Below, piece by piece: positions 34,101 to 43,733 of a stretch of DNA of 64,000 nt. The notes below the pieces were generated by a model. That model was not told where the DNA came from. It worked only from the letters and a program-made list of their open reading frames with translations, and did no database searches. A program made the position numbers and the translations under genes. The stretch is from Roseibium aestuarii (GTDB lineage: Bacteria > Pseudomonadota > Alphaproteobacteria > Rhizobiales > Stappiaceae), in assembly GCF_008477545.1 (NCBI RefSeq), contig NZ_VORA01000001.1, positions 558,001 through 622,000 of the forward strand, read 5' to 3'. Each line of letters opens with the position of its first letter. Position 1 is the stretch's first letter.

Positions 34101-35138
34101 GTGAAGTTCAAGACCCTCGTTTCCGTCGCTGCCCTGGCAGCTGCTGCAACCGCCGTTGCCGGTTCCGCCCAGGCTCGTGACCAGATCCAGGTCGCCGGTT
34201 CCTCCACCGTCCTGCCCTACGCCTCCATCGTTGCCGAAGCCTTCGGCGAAAACACCGACTTCCCGACCCCGGTCGTGGAATCCGGCGGGTCTTCCGCTGG
34301 TCTGAAGAAGTTCTGTGAAGGCGTTGGCGAAAACACGATCGACGTGGCAAACGCCTCCCGCAAGATCAAGGACAAGGAAATTGCAGCCTGCGCCGAAGCC
34401 GGCGTGAAGGACATCATCGAAGTCCGCATCGGCTACGACGGGATTGTCTTCGCTTCCCAGAAGGACGGCCCGGCCTTCACCGCCTTCACCCCGTCTGATT
34501 GGTTCAACGCTCTCGGCGCCAAGGTGCTGAAGGACGGCCAGCTGGTCGACAACCCGAACGCCACCTGGGCTGACGCCAACGGCGAACTGCCGGCTGTCGA
34601 AATCTCCGCTTTCATCCCGGGCACCAAGCACGGCACCCGTGAAGTCTTCGAAGAGAAGGTCCTGAAGGCCGGCTGCGAAGAAACCGGCGCCCTGAAGGCC
34701 ATGGTTGACGGCGGCATGTCCGAGAAGGACGCCGAGAAGGCCTGCATGGCTGTGCGCACCGACGGCAAGTCCGTGGACATCGACGGTGACTACACCGAGA
34801 CCCTGGCTCGCATCGACGCCAACAAGAACGGCGTTGGCGTCTTCGGCCTGGCCTTCTACGAAAACAACACCGACAAGCTGAAGGTCGCGACCATGTCCGG
34901 CGTGACCCCGTCCACCGCGACCATCGCTTCCGGTGAATACCCGGTCTCCCGCCCGCTGTACTTCTACGTCAAGAAGGCACACATCGGCGTGATCCCGGGT
35001 CTGAAGGAATACGCTCAGTTCTTCGTCTCCGACGAACTCGCCGGCTCTGAAGGCCCGCTGGCTCAGTACGGCCTGGTTTCCGATCCGGAACTGGCCGCGA
35101 CCCAGGCGGCTGTTGAAGCCGAAGAGACGCTGAAGTAA
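34101..35138 (+). CDS. pstS: Phosphate ABC transporter substrate-binding protein
   Basis: A 345-residue periplasmic phosphate receptor. Start is GTG at 34101, with AAGGGAG seven bases upstream, rather than the frame opening at 34077. The signal peptide is cleaved after SAQA, before RDQIQVAGSSTVLPYASI. Phosphate contacts lie in GSSTVLPY and VESGGSSAGLKKFCEG. Codon use is strongly biased to a few C-ending and AAG/GAA codons, as for a highly expressed gene. It heads the pst operon under a PHO box. Confidence 0.95.
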   Translation: MKFKTLVSVAALAAAATAVAGSAQARDQIQVAGSSTVLPYASIVAEAFGENTDFPTPVVESGGSSAGLKKFCEGVGENTIDVANASRKIKDKEIAACAEAGVKDIIEVRIGYDGIVFASQKDGPAFTAFTPSDWFNALGAKVLKDGQLVDNPNATWADANGELPAVEISAFIPGTKHGTREVFEEKVLKAGCEETGALKAMVDGGMSEKDAEKACMAVRTDGKSVDIDGDYTETLARIDANKNGVGVFGLAFYENNTDKLKVATMSGVTPSTATIASGEYPVSRPLYFYVKKAHIGVIPGLKEYAQFFVSDELAGSEGPLAQYGLVSDPELAATQAAVEAEETLK

Positions 35139-35152
35139 GCATCGTTCCCCGG

Positions 35153-35175
35153 AGAGGCGGCCTCGGGCCGCCTCT
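35153..35175 (+). terminator. Attenuating hairpin after pstS
   Basis: AGAGGCGGCC, loop TCG, GGCCGCCTCT, then CTTGCTTTT. Located between pstS and pstC, it should let only part of the transcripts continue, giving more binding protein than membrane subunits. Confidence 0.7.
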
Positions 35176-35208
35176 CTTGCTTTTGCCTGCTGTTCGGATT
35201 TTTGACTG

Positions 35209-36678
35209 ATGGCGCTGTCCCTGCTTCTCCTGTGTCTTCTGGCCCTTTCCGCGCTGGCCTATGTGCTGGCCCGCGGCAAGGCCTTCAAATCGGCAGGAGG
35301 GGATATTCGCCTGCTGCATTCCCTTCCCGGCTACTACGGATGGAATGGCGCGCTCACCGTGGCCCTGCCGTCCCTCGTAGTCTTGGTGCTGTGGCTCGGG
35401 ATCCAGCCGGCGGTGATCGACAACTCCGTCGCCTCCATGATCTCCGATCATGCCGCGGGTGAAAGCAACGTCGGCCTCGTGATGAGCGATGTCCGCCGGA
35501 TTGCCGACGGTCTCGATCTCGCGGTCGAGAGCGGCGCCATGACCGAAGACTACGCCGGCAGCATCCATGCGGACCTCACCGACGTTCGCGGCCGCCTTGG
35601 CAGCCTGGGTGTCGCCCTTGGTTCGGAAGTGACCCAGGAAAAGATGCGCGCCGCTCAGGCCTACCGGTCCATGACGGCGACGGGCAACTGGATGCGCACC
35701 GGCGTGGTGCTGCTCCTGGCCTTCGTCGGGCTCGCGATCTCCTACCGCCGTGCCGACAAGGATTTCCGCGCCCGGAACTTCGTCGAGCAGGTGGTCAAGG
35801 GCATCCTGATCTCCGCCGCCCTGATCGCTATCCTGACTACGGTCGGCATCGTCTTCTCCCTGATCTTCAACACCGTCGAGTTCTTCAAGCTCTATCCGGC
35901 TACCGACTTCTTCTTCGGCACCACCTGGACCCCGAGCTTCGGCGGCGGGTCGGACCTCGGCATCCTGCCGCTCATGTGGGCGACCCTCTACATCTCCTTC
36001 ATCGCCCTGGCGGTTGCGGTGCCCGTCGGCCTCTTCGCCGCGATCTACCTGTCGGAATATGCCGGATCCACCGTGCGCTCCGTCGCCAAGCCGCTGCTGG
36101 AAGTGCTCGCCGGCATTCCGACCATCGTCTACGGTCTCTTCGCCCTGCTCACCGTCGGCCCGCTTCTGGTGGAAGCCTTCGGCGAGGGCGGGATCCTCGG
36201 GCTCGGCTGGATGAAGGGTGGCACGGCCGTCATGACCGCTGGCCTCGTCATGGGCATCATGCTCATCCCCTTCGTGTCGTCCCTTTCCGATGACATCATC
36301 AACGCGGTGCCTCAGGCCATGCGTGACGGGTCGCTGGGTCTGGGTGCCACCCATTCCGAGACCGTGAAGCAGGTCATCCTGCCGGCCGCTCTGCCGGGCA
36401 TCGTCGGCGCCATTCTTCTGGCGGCGTCCCGCGCCATCGGCGAGACCATGATCGTGGTGCTGGGGGCAGGGGCCGCCGCCCGCCTCAGCCTCAATCCCTT
36501 CGACGCCATGACCACGGTGACCGCCAAGATCGTCAGCCAGCTGACGGGGGATGCGGACTTCGCCTCGCCGGAAGCGCTCGTGGCCTTCGCCTTGGGCATG
36601 ACCCTCTTCGTCATCACCCTCGGCCTCAATATCTTTGCCCTCTACATCGTGCGCAAGTACCGGGAGCAGTACGACTGA
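35209..36678 (+). CDS. pstC: Phosphate ABC transporter permease PstC
   Basis: A 489-residue inner-membrane permease of the long alphaproteobacterial form. An N-terminal extension with two helices and a periplasmic-like part (residues 1-190) precedes the BPD_transp_1 permease domain. The coupling EAA loop is in DDIINAVPQAMRDGSLGLGA; LLEVLAGIPTIVYGLFAL is a family signature. It pairs with PstA; the stop overlaps the pstA start by one base (TGATG). Confidence 0.94.
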   Translation: MALSLLLLCLLALSALAYVLARGKAFKSAGGDIRLLHSLPGYYGWNGALTVALPSLVVLVLWLGIQPAVIDNSVASMISDHAAGESNVGLVMSDVRRIADGLDLAVESGAMTEDYAGSIHADLTDVRGRLGSLGVALGSEVTQEKMRAAQAYRSMTATGNWMRTGVVLLLAFVGLAISYRRADKDFRARNFVEQVVKGILISAALIAILTTVGIVFSLIFNTVEFFKLYPATDFFFGTTWTPSFGGGSDLGILPLMWATLYISFIALAVAVPVGLFAAIYLSEYAGSTVRSVAKPLLEVLAGIPTIVYGLFALLTVGPLLVEAFGEGGILGLGWMKGGTAVMTAGLVMGIMLIPFVSSLSDDIINAVPQAMRDGSLGLGATHSETVKQVILPAALPGIVGAILLAASRAIGETMIVVLGAGAAARLSLNPFDAMTTVTAKIVSQLTGDADFASPEALVAFALGMTLFVITLGLNIFALYIVRKYREQYD

Positions 36679-38018
36679 TGACCGACACGTCCCTCGCCCC
36701 CGCGTCCTCGACGCCGGGCTCCCGCAGCCGGTCGCTGCTCGAGCTCGACCCGCACACGAAGAAGCGCAATGCCGCCGAAGCCCGGTTCCGCGTCTATGGC
36801 ATCGTCGCCATCGGCATCGGTCTCTTCTTCCTCGTGGCACTGCTCTACTCGATCCTGAGCAACGGCCTGACCGCCTTCTACCAGACCTCCGTCACCCTTG
36901 AGGTGCCGCTGGTCCAGACCGAGATCGATGCCGCCGAGAAGTCGGTGGTGAAGACCTCCAAGTACCGGGACATGATCGCAGCTGTCCTGGTGCAGAAGAT
37001 GGAACAGGCTGGCGTCGCAACCTCGATGAAGAGCAAGGAGCTGCTGCAGATCCTCTCTGCCGGCGCGCCGGGCACCCTGCGCGACCACGTGCTGAGCCAC
37101 CCCGAGCAGATCGGCACCACGGCGACCTTCGACTTCCTCGCCTCGTCCCGCGTCGATGGCTATCTGAAGGGCCGCGTGACCCGTGCCGCTCTGGCCGAGG
37201 ACAAGAACCTGTCGGCGGCGCATCTCGACATCATCGACCAGCTGGTCGAGAAGGGCATCGTCGAGAAGGGCTTCAACTGGAACTTCATCTTCGGCTCGGA
37301 TGCGTCCGACAGCCGTCCGGAACAGGCCGGCATCGGCGTCTCCATGATCGGCTCGCTCTTCATGATGCTGGTCGTGCTGGTGCTGTCCCTGCCGATCGGC
37401 GTGGCGGCCTCCATCTACCTGGAGGAATTCGCTCCGAAGAACCGCTGGACCGACCTGATCGAGGTGAACATCTCCAACCTGGCGGCCGTTCCCTCCATCG
37501 TCTTCGGCATTCTCGGTCTCTCGGCCTTCATCCAGTTTGCACACCTGCCGCAGTCCGCGCCGCTGGTCGGTGGTCTGGTTCTGACACTGATGACCCTGCC
37601 GACGATCATCATCTCCACCCGCGCCTCGCTCAAGTCCGTGCCGCCGAGCATTCGTGACGCGGCCCTGGGCATCGGCGCTTCGAAGATGCAGTCCGTGTTC
37701 CACCATGTGCTGCCGCTGGCCATGCCCGGCATTCTGACCGGCACCATCATCGGTCTGGCCCAGGCGCTCGGCGAAACCGCGCCCCTGCTGCTGATCGGCA
37801 TGGTCGGCTTCATTGCCTCCGAATTCCCCGACGGTGTGTTTGACGGGTTCCTTGCTCCCAATTCCGCCATGCCGGCCCAGATCTACGAATGGGCCAAGCG
37901 TGCGGATCCCGCCTTCTACGAGCGGGCCTGGGGCGGGATCATCATCCTCCTTGTCTTCCTCATGATCATGAACATCGTTGCGATCATCCTGCGCCGCAGG
38001 TTCGAGCGCCGCTGGTAA
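36678..38018 (+). CDS. pstA: Phosphate ABC transporter permease PstA
   Basis: A 446-residue permease with an N-terminal DUF3333-type extension (residues 1-200; one helix near 40-62 and a long helical periplasmic part) and a C-terminal permease domain ([21 protein letters not shown], then the EAA loop [17 protein letters not shown]). The extension is usual in alphaproteobacterial PstA. Translation is coupled to pstC by overlap, and pstB follows after 13 bases. Confidence 0.94.
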   Translation: MTDTSLAPASSTPGSRSRSLLELDPHTKKRNAAEARFRVYGIVAIGIGLFFLVALLYSILSNGLTAFYQTSVTLEVPLVQTEIDAAEKSVVKTSKYRDMIAAVLVQKMEQAGVATSMKSKELLQILSAGAPGTLRDHVLSHPEQIGTTATFDFLASSRVDGYLKGRVTRAALAEDKNLSAAHLDIIDQLVEKGIVEKGFNWNFIFGSDASDSRPEQAGIGVSMIGSLFMMLVVLVLSLPIGVAASIYLEEFAPKNRWTDLIEVNISNLAAVPSIVFGILGLSAFIQFAHLPQSAPLVGGLVLTLMTLPTIIISTRASLKSVPPSIRDAALGIGASKMQSVFHHVLPLAMPGILTGTIIGLAQALGETAPLLLIGMVGFIASEFPDGVFDGFLAPNSAMPAQIYEWAKRADPAFYERAWGGIIILLVFLMIMNIVAIILRRRFERRW

Positions 38019-38031
38019 GGAGTGTCCCGTC

Positions 38032-38856
38032 ATGTCCAGCTTCTCCGGTCTGGCCCGCGCCACCGACCCTATTGACCAGAACAAGGCTACGGCTATGGAA
38101 AACGTGAAGATTGCGGCCGAGAAGGTCCAGGTGTTCTACGGCGAGACCCACGCCATCAAGGACGTCTCCATCGACATCCGGGCACGCACCGTGACCGCCT
38201 TCATCGGCCCCTCCGGCTGCGGCAAGTCCACCTTCCTGCGCTGTCTGAACCGCATGAACGACACCATCGACATCTGCCGAGTCGAGGGCCGCATCGCCAT
38301 CGACAACGAGGATATCTACGATCCCAAGGTCGATCCGGTGCAGCTGCGCGCCAAGGTCGGCATGGTGTTCCAGAAGCCGAACCCGTTCCCCAAGTCGATC
38401 TACGACAACATCGCCTATGGCCCGCGCATTCATGGCCTCGTGCGTCGCAAGTCTGAACTGGATGACATCGTCGCCTCTTCGCTGCAGAAGGCCGGCCTCT
38501 GGGAAGAGGTGAAGGATCGTCTCGACAGCCCCGGCACCGGTCTGTCCGGTGGCCAGCAGCAGCGCCTGTGCATCGCGCGTGCCATCGCGGTCAGCCCGGA
38601 AGTGATCCTGATGGACGAGCCCTGCTCGGCCCTCGACCCGATCGCGACTGCCAAGGTTGAAGAGCTGATCGACGAGCTGCGCGAGAACTACACGATCGTG
38701 ATCGTGACCCACTCCATGCAGCAGGCCGCCCGCGTGTCCCAGCGCACGGCTTTCTTCCATCTCGGCAATCTTGTCGAGGTGGGTGATACTCAGGACATCT
38801 TCACCAATCCGGTGGACAAGCGCACCCAGGATTACATCACGGGCCGCTTCGGCTGA
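38032..38856 (+). CDS. pstB: Phosphate ABC transporter ATP-binding protein
   Basis: A 274-residue ABC ATPase. Walker A is GPSGCGKST, the signature LSGGQQQRL, Walker B VILMDEP, and the switch His lies in [10 protein letters not shown]. The start at 38032 follows AAGGAG; a 25-residue tail precedes the core sequence [16 protein letters not shown], so an internal ATG at 38095 is another possible start. It energises phosphate import through PstC/PstA. Confidence 0.96.
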   Translation: MSSFSGLARATDPIDQNKATAMENVKIAAEKVQVFYGETHAIKDVSIDIRARTVTAFIGPSGCGKSTFLRCLNRMNDTIDICRVEGRIAIDNEDIYDPKVDPVQLRAKVGMVFQKPNPFPKSIYDNIAYGPRIHGLVRRKSELDDIVASSLQKAGLWEEVKDRLDSPGTGLSGGQQQRLCIARAIAVSPEVILMDEPCSALDPIATAKVEELIDELRENYTIVIVTHSMQQAARVSQRTAFFHLGNLVEVGDTQDIFTNPVDKRTQDYITGRFG

Positions 38857-38954
38857 TCCATAGACCGGAAGGCCTCCGGTCTCGACGGGCTCCCCGGCAG
38901 GGACTGCCGGGTGAACCCTCGACCGGACGGACCGACGACGACAGGAGTTTTTTT

Positions 38955-39665
38955 ATGAGCGAACATACGGTTTCCTCCTACGACGAAGAGCTGAGCGGCA
39001 TCGCCGGCCGGATCGCGGAAATGGGCGGCCTGGCCGAGTCCATCGTGACCGACGCGGTGACCGCCCTGATCACCCAGGATCTGGACCTTGCCCAGGCAAC
39101 CATCGGCCGCGACCATCGTCTCGACGATCTGATGCATGACATCGAGATGCGCAACGTGCTGGTGATCGCCCGCCGTCAGCCCATGGGGCAGGACCTGCGC
39201 GAGATCATGGCCGCCACCCGCATCGCCAATGATCTGGAACGGGTCGGCGACATGGCCAAGAACGTCGCCAAGCGCGTCATCGCCATCGACAGCGACCTCA
39301 AGTCCAAGACGCTGGCCATCGGCGTTGAGCACATGACCGAACTGGCGCTTGCCCAGCTCAAGGCCGTGCTGGACGCCTATACCCGCAAGGATGCGGAAGA
39401 GGCCGTGAAGGTGCGTGAGCGCGATGCCGAGATCGACGCCATCTACACCTCCCTGTTCCGCGAGCTCCTGACCTACATGATGGAAGATCCGCGCAACATC
39501 ACCCAGTGCGCCCATCTGCTGTTCTGCGCCAAGAACATCGAGCGCATCGGCGACCATGCGACCAACATTGCCGAGAACGTCTACTACATGGTGACCGGCA
39601 AGCGTCTGCTCGACGACCGTCCGCGCATGGACGAGACCGGCGTGGAAGACAAGGAAAACGCCTGA
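38955..39665 (+). CDS. phoU: Phosphate signalling protein PhoU
   Basis: A 236-residue all-helical PhoU with its two repeated three-helix bundles. Metal-binding signatures are DLEKVGDxAxN-like: ANDLERVGDMAKNVAKR in the first half and AKNIERIGDHATNIAENV in the second. It passes phosphate status from the Pst transporter to PhoR and keeps PhoB off when phosphate is ample. The 98-base gap from pstB holds two hairpins (38864-38884 and near 38893-38911), which may tune its level. Confidence 0.96.
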   Translation: MSEHTVSSYDEELSGIAGRIAEMGGLAESIVTDAVTALITQDLDLAQATIGRDHRLDDLMHDIEMRNVLVIARRQPMGQDLREIMAATRIANDLERVGDMAKNVAKRVIAIDSDLKSKTLAIGVEHMTELALAQLKAVLDAYTRKDAEEAVKVRERDAEIDAIYTSLFRELLTYMMEDPRNITQCAHLLFCAKNIERIGDHATNIAENVYYMVTGKRLLDDRPRMDETGVEDKENA

Positions 39666-39701
39666 GGCGCACCTCAGGCCGGATGATCGGAGTTCACTGG
39701 A

Positions 39702-40397
39702 ATGCCGAAGGTGCTCATCGTCGAGGACGAGGAACCCATCAGCCTGCTGCTGAAGTACAATCTGGAAGCCGAAGGCTACAGCGTCGAGGTCTGTGGCCGG
39801 GGAGATGATGCGGAACTGCTGCTGCGCGAAAGCGTGCCCGACCTGCTTCTCCTGGACTGGATGCTGCCCGGCCTGTCCGGCATCGAGCTGTGCCGCCGCC
39901 TGCGCATGCGCGAGGAGACCGAACGTCTCCCGGTGATCATGCTGACCGCGCGCGGGGAGGAGGCCGAGCGCATTCGCGGGCTTTCCACCGGCGCCGACGA
40001 TTATGTGGTCAAGCCCTTCTCCGTGCCGGAGCTGATGGCCCGCGTGCGCGCCATCCTGCGTCGTGCCAGCCCGGAGGTGGTGTCCACCACACTCCGCTCC
40101 GGTGACATCGAGCTGGACCGCGAGACCCACCGGGTGCGCCGCAATGCGCTCGAGATCCATCTGGGCCCGACCGAGTTCCGCCTTCTCGAGTTCCTGATGA
40201 CCTCGCCAGGCCGCGTCTTCTCCCGCGAGCAGCTGCTCGACGGGGTCTGGGGCCACGATGTCTATGTGGATGAGCGGACGGTCGACGTGCATGTCGGGCG
40301 CCTGCGCAAGGCGCTCAACAAGGGCCGGGCGAAGGATCCGATCCGCACCGTTCGCGGCGCGGGCTACGCTTTCAACGACCAGTTCGCCATGGCCTGA
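39702..40397 (+). CDS. phoB: Phosphate regulon response regulator
   Basis: A 231-residue OmpR/PhoB-type regulator. The receiver domain has the acidic pair in VEDEE, the phosphorylated Asp52 (LLLLDWMLPG) and the lysine in VVKPFS. The winged-helix DNA-binding domain covers residues 128-228 (HLGPTEFRLLEFLM, RTVDVHVGRLRKAL). It binds PHO boxes such as the one before pstS. It is the last gene of the Pho cluster and ends at a terminator. Confidence 0.96.
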   Translation: MPKVLIVEDEEPISLLLKYNLEAEGYSVEVCGRGDDAELLLRESVPDLLLLDWMLPGLSGIELCRRLRMREETERLPVIMLTARGEEAERIRGLSTGADDYVVKPFSVPELMARVRAILRRASPEVVSTTLRSGDIELDRETHRVRRNALEIHLGPTEFRLLEFLMTSPGRVFSREQLLDGVWGHDVYVDERTVDVHVGRLRKALNKGRAKDPIRTVRGAGYAFNDQFAMA

Positions 40398-40428
40398 CAG
40401 GTCCTTGGGCGAAACCTGATCTGATCAT

Positions 40429-40456
40429 GGCCCGGTCCGCAAGGATCGGGCCTTTT
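40429..40456 (+). terminator. Terminator after phoB
   Basis: GGCCCGGTCC, loop GCAA, GGATCGGGCC (one G-U pair), then TTTT, 32 bases after the phoB stop. Confidence 0.8.
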
Positions 40457-40513
40457 CATATATGCAGCCCCGCGCAAGGCGGCTCGCCGGACCGGAGGCT
40501 TGAGAACGACAAG

Positions 40514-40534
40514 AGGCCCGTGAACCACGGACCT
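40514..40534 (-). terminator. Possible terminator after gcrA
   Basis: A 9-bp stem AGGTCCGTG / CACGGGCCT with a 3-base loop on the minus strand, followed by CTTGTCG. The missing U-run makes this weak. Confidence 0.4.
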
Positions 40535-40566
40535 CGCAGGGCGATCTGAAGTGGAGTGCACGGGGA

Positions 40567-41118
40567 TCAGGAGGCCCGGGCGTTGGCAACCTTGCGCTCG
40601 TTACGACGGCGGTCGCTGACGGGCTGATAGGCGACCTTGCAGTGGTGCGCGCAATAGGGGACGCCGGGATCGGAGTGGCGGCCGCAGAAGTAGAAGTCCT
40701 CGGAGCTCGGATCGCCGACCGGCCACTTGCAGGTGCGCTCGTTCAGGGTGAGGATCGTCGCACGTTCGGAGATCGGCACCAGTTCTGCCATCGGCTCTAC
40801 GGCGGGCCGGGCCATCGGAGCGGGGCTCGCATCTGCCTTGAGGGCGGTGGCGCCGCTGACGCGGGGCTGGCCGGCGCTGGCCGGGCGGGCGGTGGCTGCG
40901 GGCTGACCGGAGCTCGCGGCCGGTGCCGCTGCACGGGGACGGCGGGTCTTGGCAACGGGGGCAGCAGTCTTGGCCCGGCCGGAGAGGCCCAGACGGTGAA
41001 CCTTGCCGATCACCGCGTTGCGGGTCACGCCGCCGAGTTCAGCGGCGATCTGGCTGGCGCTGTGTCCCTCAGTCCAGAGCTTCTTCAGGAGCTCCACCCG
41101 CTCATTCGTCCAACTCAT
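40567..41118 (-). CDS. gcrA: GcrA cell cycle regulator
   Basis: A 183-residue GcrA protein, the alphaproteobacterial sigma-70 cofactor that drives genes whose promoters carry CcrM-methylated GANTC sites. The first 45 residues form the DNA-binding domain (SWTNERVELLKKLWTEG, GGVTRNAVIGKVHRLGLSG); a long Ala/Pro linker (50-120) is followed by the C-terminal domain with conserved Cys/His (CKWPVGDP, FYFCGRHS, YCAHHCKVAY) that contacts sigma. A CtrA-type box stands in its promoter. Confidence 0.95.
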   Translation of the reverse strand: MSWTNERVELLKKLWTEGHSASQIAAELGGVTRNAVIGKVHRLGLSGRAKTAAPVAKTRRPRAAAPAASSGQPAATARPASAGQPRVSGATALKADASPAPMARPAVEPMAELVPISERATILTLNERTCKWPVGDPSSEDFYFCGRHSDPGVPYCAHHCKVAYQPVSDRRRNERKVANARAS

Positions 41119-41158
41119 GTTGCCGCACCCCGTTGGTCGTGGTTAAAAACGACGGGCA

Positions 41159-41173
41159 TTAACCCATTATTAA
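41159..41173 (-). promoter_or_regulatory. CtrA-type box upstream of gcrA
   Basis: TTAA-N7-TTAA (spacer CCCATTA), 41 bases upstream of the gcrA start. It matches the CtrA pattern TTAA-N7-TTAA(C). An overlapping inverted pair GGTTAA...TTAACC spans 41141-41164. In Caulobacter CtrA represses gcrA, so the place makes sense. Confidence 0.6.
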
Positions 41174-41395
41174 GGCACACAAAAAGGTGCCGCAAATCCC
41201 ATATCTTGTGCCTGAAACTAAAGTGATGCACGAGATCTCGTATCCGACTGATCGCAGCCTACATTAAGGTAAAAAGTGGAGGCAAGATTGCCGCCAAGTT
41301 CAGATGGGGAAGAATCAGTTTTTCCCCAGTTTAGCTTTGGCGCGCCCATAAGCATCGGGGACACAAGGGGAAAGGTCGGTTTGTCCGCAATTGCA

Positions 41396-41424
41396 TTGAC
41401 AGATCCCGCATGACCATGTGTATA
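41396..41424 (+). promoter_or_regulatory. Strong sigma-70-type promoter of argD
   Basis: TTGACA, 17-base spacer, TGTATA. The predicted transcript begins near 41431 and has a 130-base leader with two hairpins: GCCGCC...GGCGGC at 41445-41463 followed by TTCTTTC, and GTTTC...GAAAC at about 41470-41486. Confidence 0.6.
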
Positions 41425-41562
41425 GGTCCTTCCGATACGCGTGTGCCGCCTCTTCGGGGCGGCTTCTTTCGTTTCAGGCCCCGAAACCTTCCTTGCGGGA
41501 AGCGGGCCGACACGGGCGCAAGAGGCGTATCTCCCTTGTTCAGTGCTCCACGGAGTTGAGGA

Positions 41563-42765
41563 ATGTCGGCGTCTGCGCTGTTTTCGAACTATGCAAGATC
41601 GGGTCTGGAATTCGATCGCGGGGAAGGCATCTGGCTGGTTTCCAAGGACGGCCGACGATTCCTCGATTGCGGTTCGGGCATTGCCGTCAACGCGCTTGGC
41701 CATTCCCATCCGCACCTGGTTGCCGCTCTGAAGGAGCAGGCAGAAAAGCTCTGGCACGTCTCGAACCTGCATGTGGTCACCGGTCAGGAGACCCTGGGCA
41801 AGCGGCTGGCCGAGGCGACCTTTGCCGACAAGGCCTTCTTCTGCAATTCCGGCGCGGAAGCCATGGAAGCGTCCATCAAGCTGGCGCGCCGCTATCACTA
41901 TGATCGCGGAGAGCCCGAGCGCTTCCACATCCTCACCTTCGAAGGTGCGTTCCACGGCCGGACGCTGGGCACCATCGCAGCCGGCGGTCAGGCGAAGTAT
42001 CTGGAAGGCTTCGGCCCGAAGGCGCCCGGCTTCGACCAGATCAAGGCCGGCGACCTGGAGGCCGTGAAGGCTGCCATCGGTCCGCAGACCGCAGCCATCG
42101 CGCTGGAGCCCGTTCAGGGCGAGGGCGGGATCCGCGAGATTCCGGTCGACTTCCTGCGTGGCCTGCGCAAGCTCTGCGACGAGACCGGAACCCTGCTGAT
42201 CCTCGACGAGATCCAGTCGGGCGTCGGCCGCACAGGCAAGTTCTTCGCCCATGAGTGGGCCGGCATCTCGCCGGACATCATGGCGGTTGCCAAGGGCATT
42301 GGCGGCGGCTTCCCCATGGGCGTTTGCCTCGCCACCGAGGAGGTCGCCAAGTCCTTCGCTCCCGGCACCCACGGCACCACCTTCGGCGGCAATCCGCTGG
42401 CGATGGCCGTCGGCAATGCCGTGCTGGACGTGGTTCTCGCCGACGGTTTCCTGGAGCAGATCCAGTCGCGCGGCCTGTCGTTCAAGCAGAAGCTGGCCTC
42501 CCTCGTCGACAGCCATCCGGCGCTGTTCGAGGAAGTGCGCGGCAAGGGCCTGATGCTCGGCCTCAAGTGCAAGATCGCACCGGCCGATTTCGTCGCGGCT
42601 GCCCGTGAACACGAGCTTCTGGCCGTGCCGGCCGGCGACAACGTGGTGCGCATCATGCCGCCGCTGACGATCACCGAAGAGGAGATCGGCGAAGCAATCA
42701 GCCGCATGGAAAAGGCGGCCGCCGATCTGGAAAGCAAACTGACAGTTGAGGGAGCGGCAAAGTGA
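41563..42765 (+). CDS. argD: Acetylornithine/ornithine aminotransferase
   Basis: A 400-residue PLP-dependent class III aminotransferase of arginine synthesis, turning N-acetylglutamate semialdehyde into N-acetylornithine. Conserved blocks are [40 protein letters not shown] and the PLP lysine in [13 protein letters not shown]. It forms an operon with argF, whose start overlaps its stop. Confidence 0.95.
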   Translation: MSASALFSNYARSGLEFDRGEGIWLVSKDGRRFLDCGSGIAVNALGHSHPHLVAALKEQAEKLWHVSNLHVVTGQETLGKRLAEATFADKAFFCNSGAEAMEASIKLARRYHYDRGEPERFHILTFEGAFHGRTLGTIAAGGQAKYLEGFGPKAPGFDQIKAGDLEAVKAAIGPQTAAIALEPVQGEGGIREIPVDFLRGLRKLCDETGTLLILDEIQSGVGRTGKFFAHEWAGISPDIMAVAKGIGGGFPMGVCLATEEVAKSFAPGTHGTTFGGNPLAMAVGNAVLDVVLADGFLEQIQSRGLSFKQKLASLVDSHPALFEEVRGKGLMLGLKCKIAPADFVAAAREHELLAVPAGDNVVRIMPPLTITEEEIGEAISRMEKAAADLESKLTVEGAAK

Positions 42766-43691
42766 CCATGAATGGCACGTCGCGGCATTTTCTGGATCTG
42801 ACCGAGTTCGGCGCGGAAGAACTGCGCCACATTCTGGAAGGCGCCAAGCGCATCAAGAGCACTCGCAACGGCGTTCGCCGGGGCGAGGGGCCGCTGGCCG
42901 GCAAGGTGCTGGCCATGGTGTTCGAGCAGCCCTCCACCCGTACGCGCATCTCCTTCGACGTGGGCATGCGTGAACTCGGCGGCGAAACCCTGATGCTGAC
43001 GGGCGCGGAAATGCAGCTTGGGCGCGGCGAGACCATCGCCGACACGGCCCGCGTGCTCTCCCGCTTCGTCGATGCCATCATGATCCGCATCCTCAGCCAC
43101 GATGACCTCAACGAGCTGGCCGAGAACGCCACCGTTCCGGTCATCAACGGCCTGACCAAGCTCTCCCACCCGTGCCAGATCATGGCCGACCTCATGACCT
43201 TCGAGGAGCATCGCGGCTCCATTGCGGGCAAGTCGGTGGCCTGGACCGGCGACAGCAACAACGTTCTGGCGTCGTGGGTTCACGCGGCGCCGAAGTTCGA
43301 CTTCGAACTGCGCATCGCAACTCCGAAGGAACTGGCACCGCCGACCGCGCTCATCGAGCAGGCCCGCGCCGCCGGGGCTTCCATTGTGGTCACCGATGAC
43401 CCATATGAGGCCGTGAAGGGTACCGACTGCGTGGTGACCGACTGCTGGGTCTCCATGGGCGACGACGATGAGGCTTCCCGCCACAATCTGCTCGCACCCT
43501 ATCAGGTGAACGCTCGCCTGATGCAGGAGGCCAATCCGCAAGCGCTCTTCATGCATTGCCTGCCGGCCCATCGCGGCGAGGAAGTGACCTCCGAGATCAT
43601 GGATGGTCCGAACTCCGTCGTCTTCGATGAGGCGGAAAACCGGCTGCATGCGCAGAAGGGCATTCTGGCCTGGTGCTTCGGCGCGCTCTGA
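42762..43691 (+). CDS. argF: Ornithine carbamoyltransferase
   Basis: A 309-residue transcarbamylase that makes citrulline from ornithine and carbamoyl phosphate. The carbamoyl phosphate site is [11 protein letters not shown], the [11 protein letters not shown] block follows, and [11 protein letters not shown] carries the ornithine-side cysteine. GTG at 42762, overlapping the argD stop as GTGA and seven bases after GGGAG, is taken as the start; ATG at 42768 is the alternative. Confidence 0.95.
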   Translation: MTMNGTSRHFLDLTEFGAEELRHILEGAKRIKSTRNGVRRGEGPLAGKVLAMVFEQPSTRTRISFDVGMRELGGETLMLTGAEMQLGRGETIADTARVLSRFVDAIMIRILSHDDLNELAENATVPVINGLTKLSHPCQIMADLMTFEEHRGSIAGKSVAWTGDSNNVLASWVHAAPKFDFELRIATPKELAPPTALIEQARAAGASIVVTDDPYEAVKGTDCVVTDCWVSMGDDDEASRHNLLAPYQVNARLMQEANPQALFMHCLPAHRGEEVTSEIMDGPNSVVFDEAENRLHAQKGILAWCFGAL

Positions 43692-43733
43692 CGCGGGCCG
43701 ATGCTTCAGGCTTGCCGTGTAAGGTCTGAAACA

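Larger units (their letters stand above)
41119..41562. other. gcrA-argD divergent intergenic region
   Basis: A 444-base gap with the gcrA promoter (CtrA-like box at 41159) on one side and a strong argD promoter with a hairpin-rich leader on the other. Between 41180 and 41390 nothing specific is seen apart from a GAGATCTC palindrome near 41231. Confidence 0.6.

Noticed and set aside
34969-36840. A 623-codon minus-strand frame opposite pstC
   Set aside because: Composition is low-complexity (Gly/Arg/His/Asp) and conflicts with the clear pst operon.
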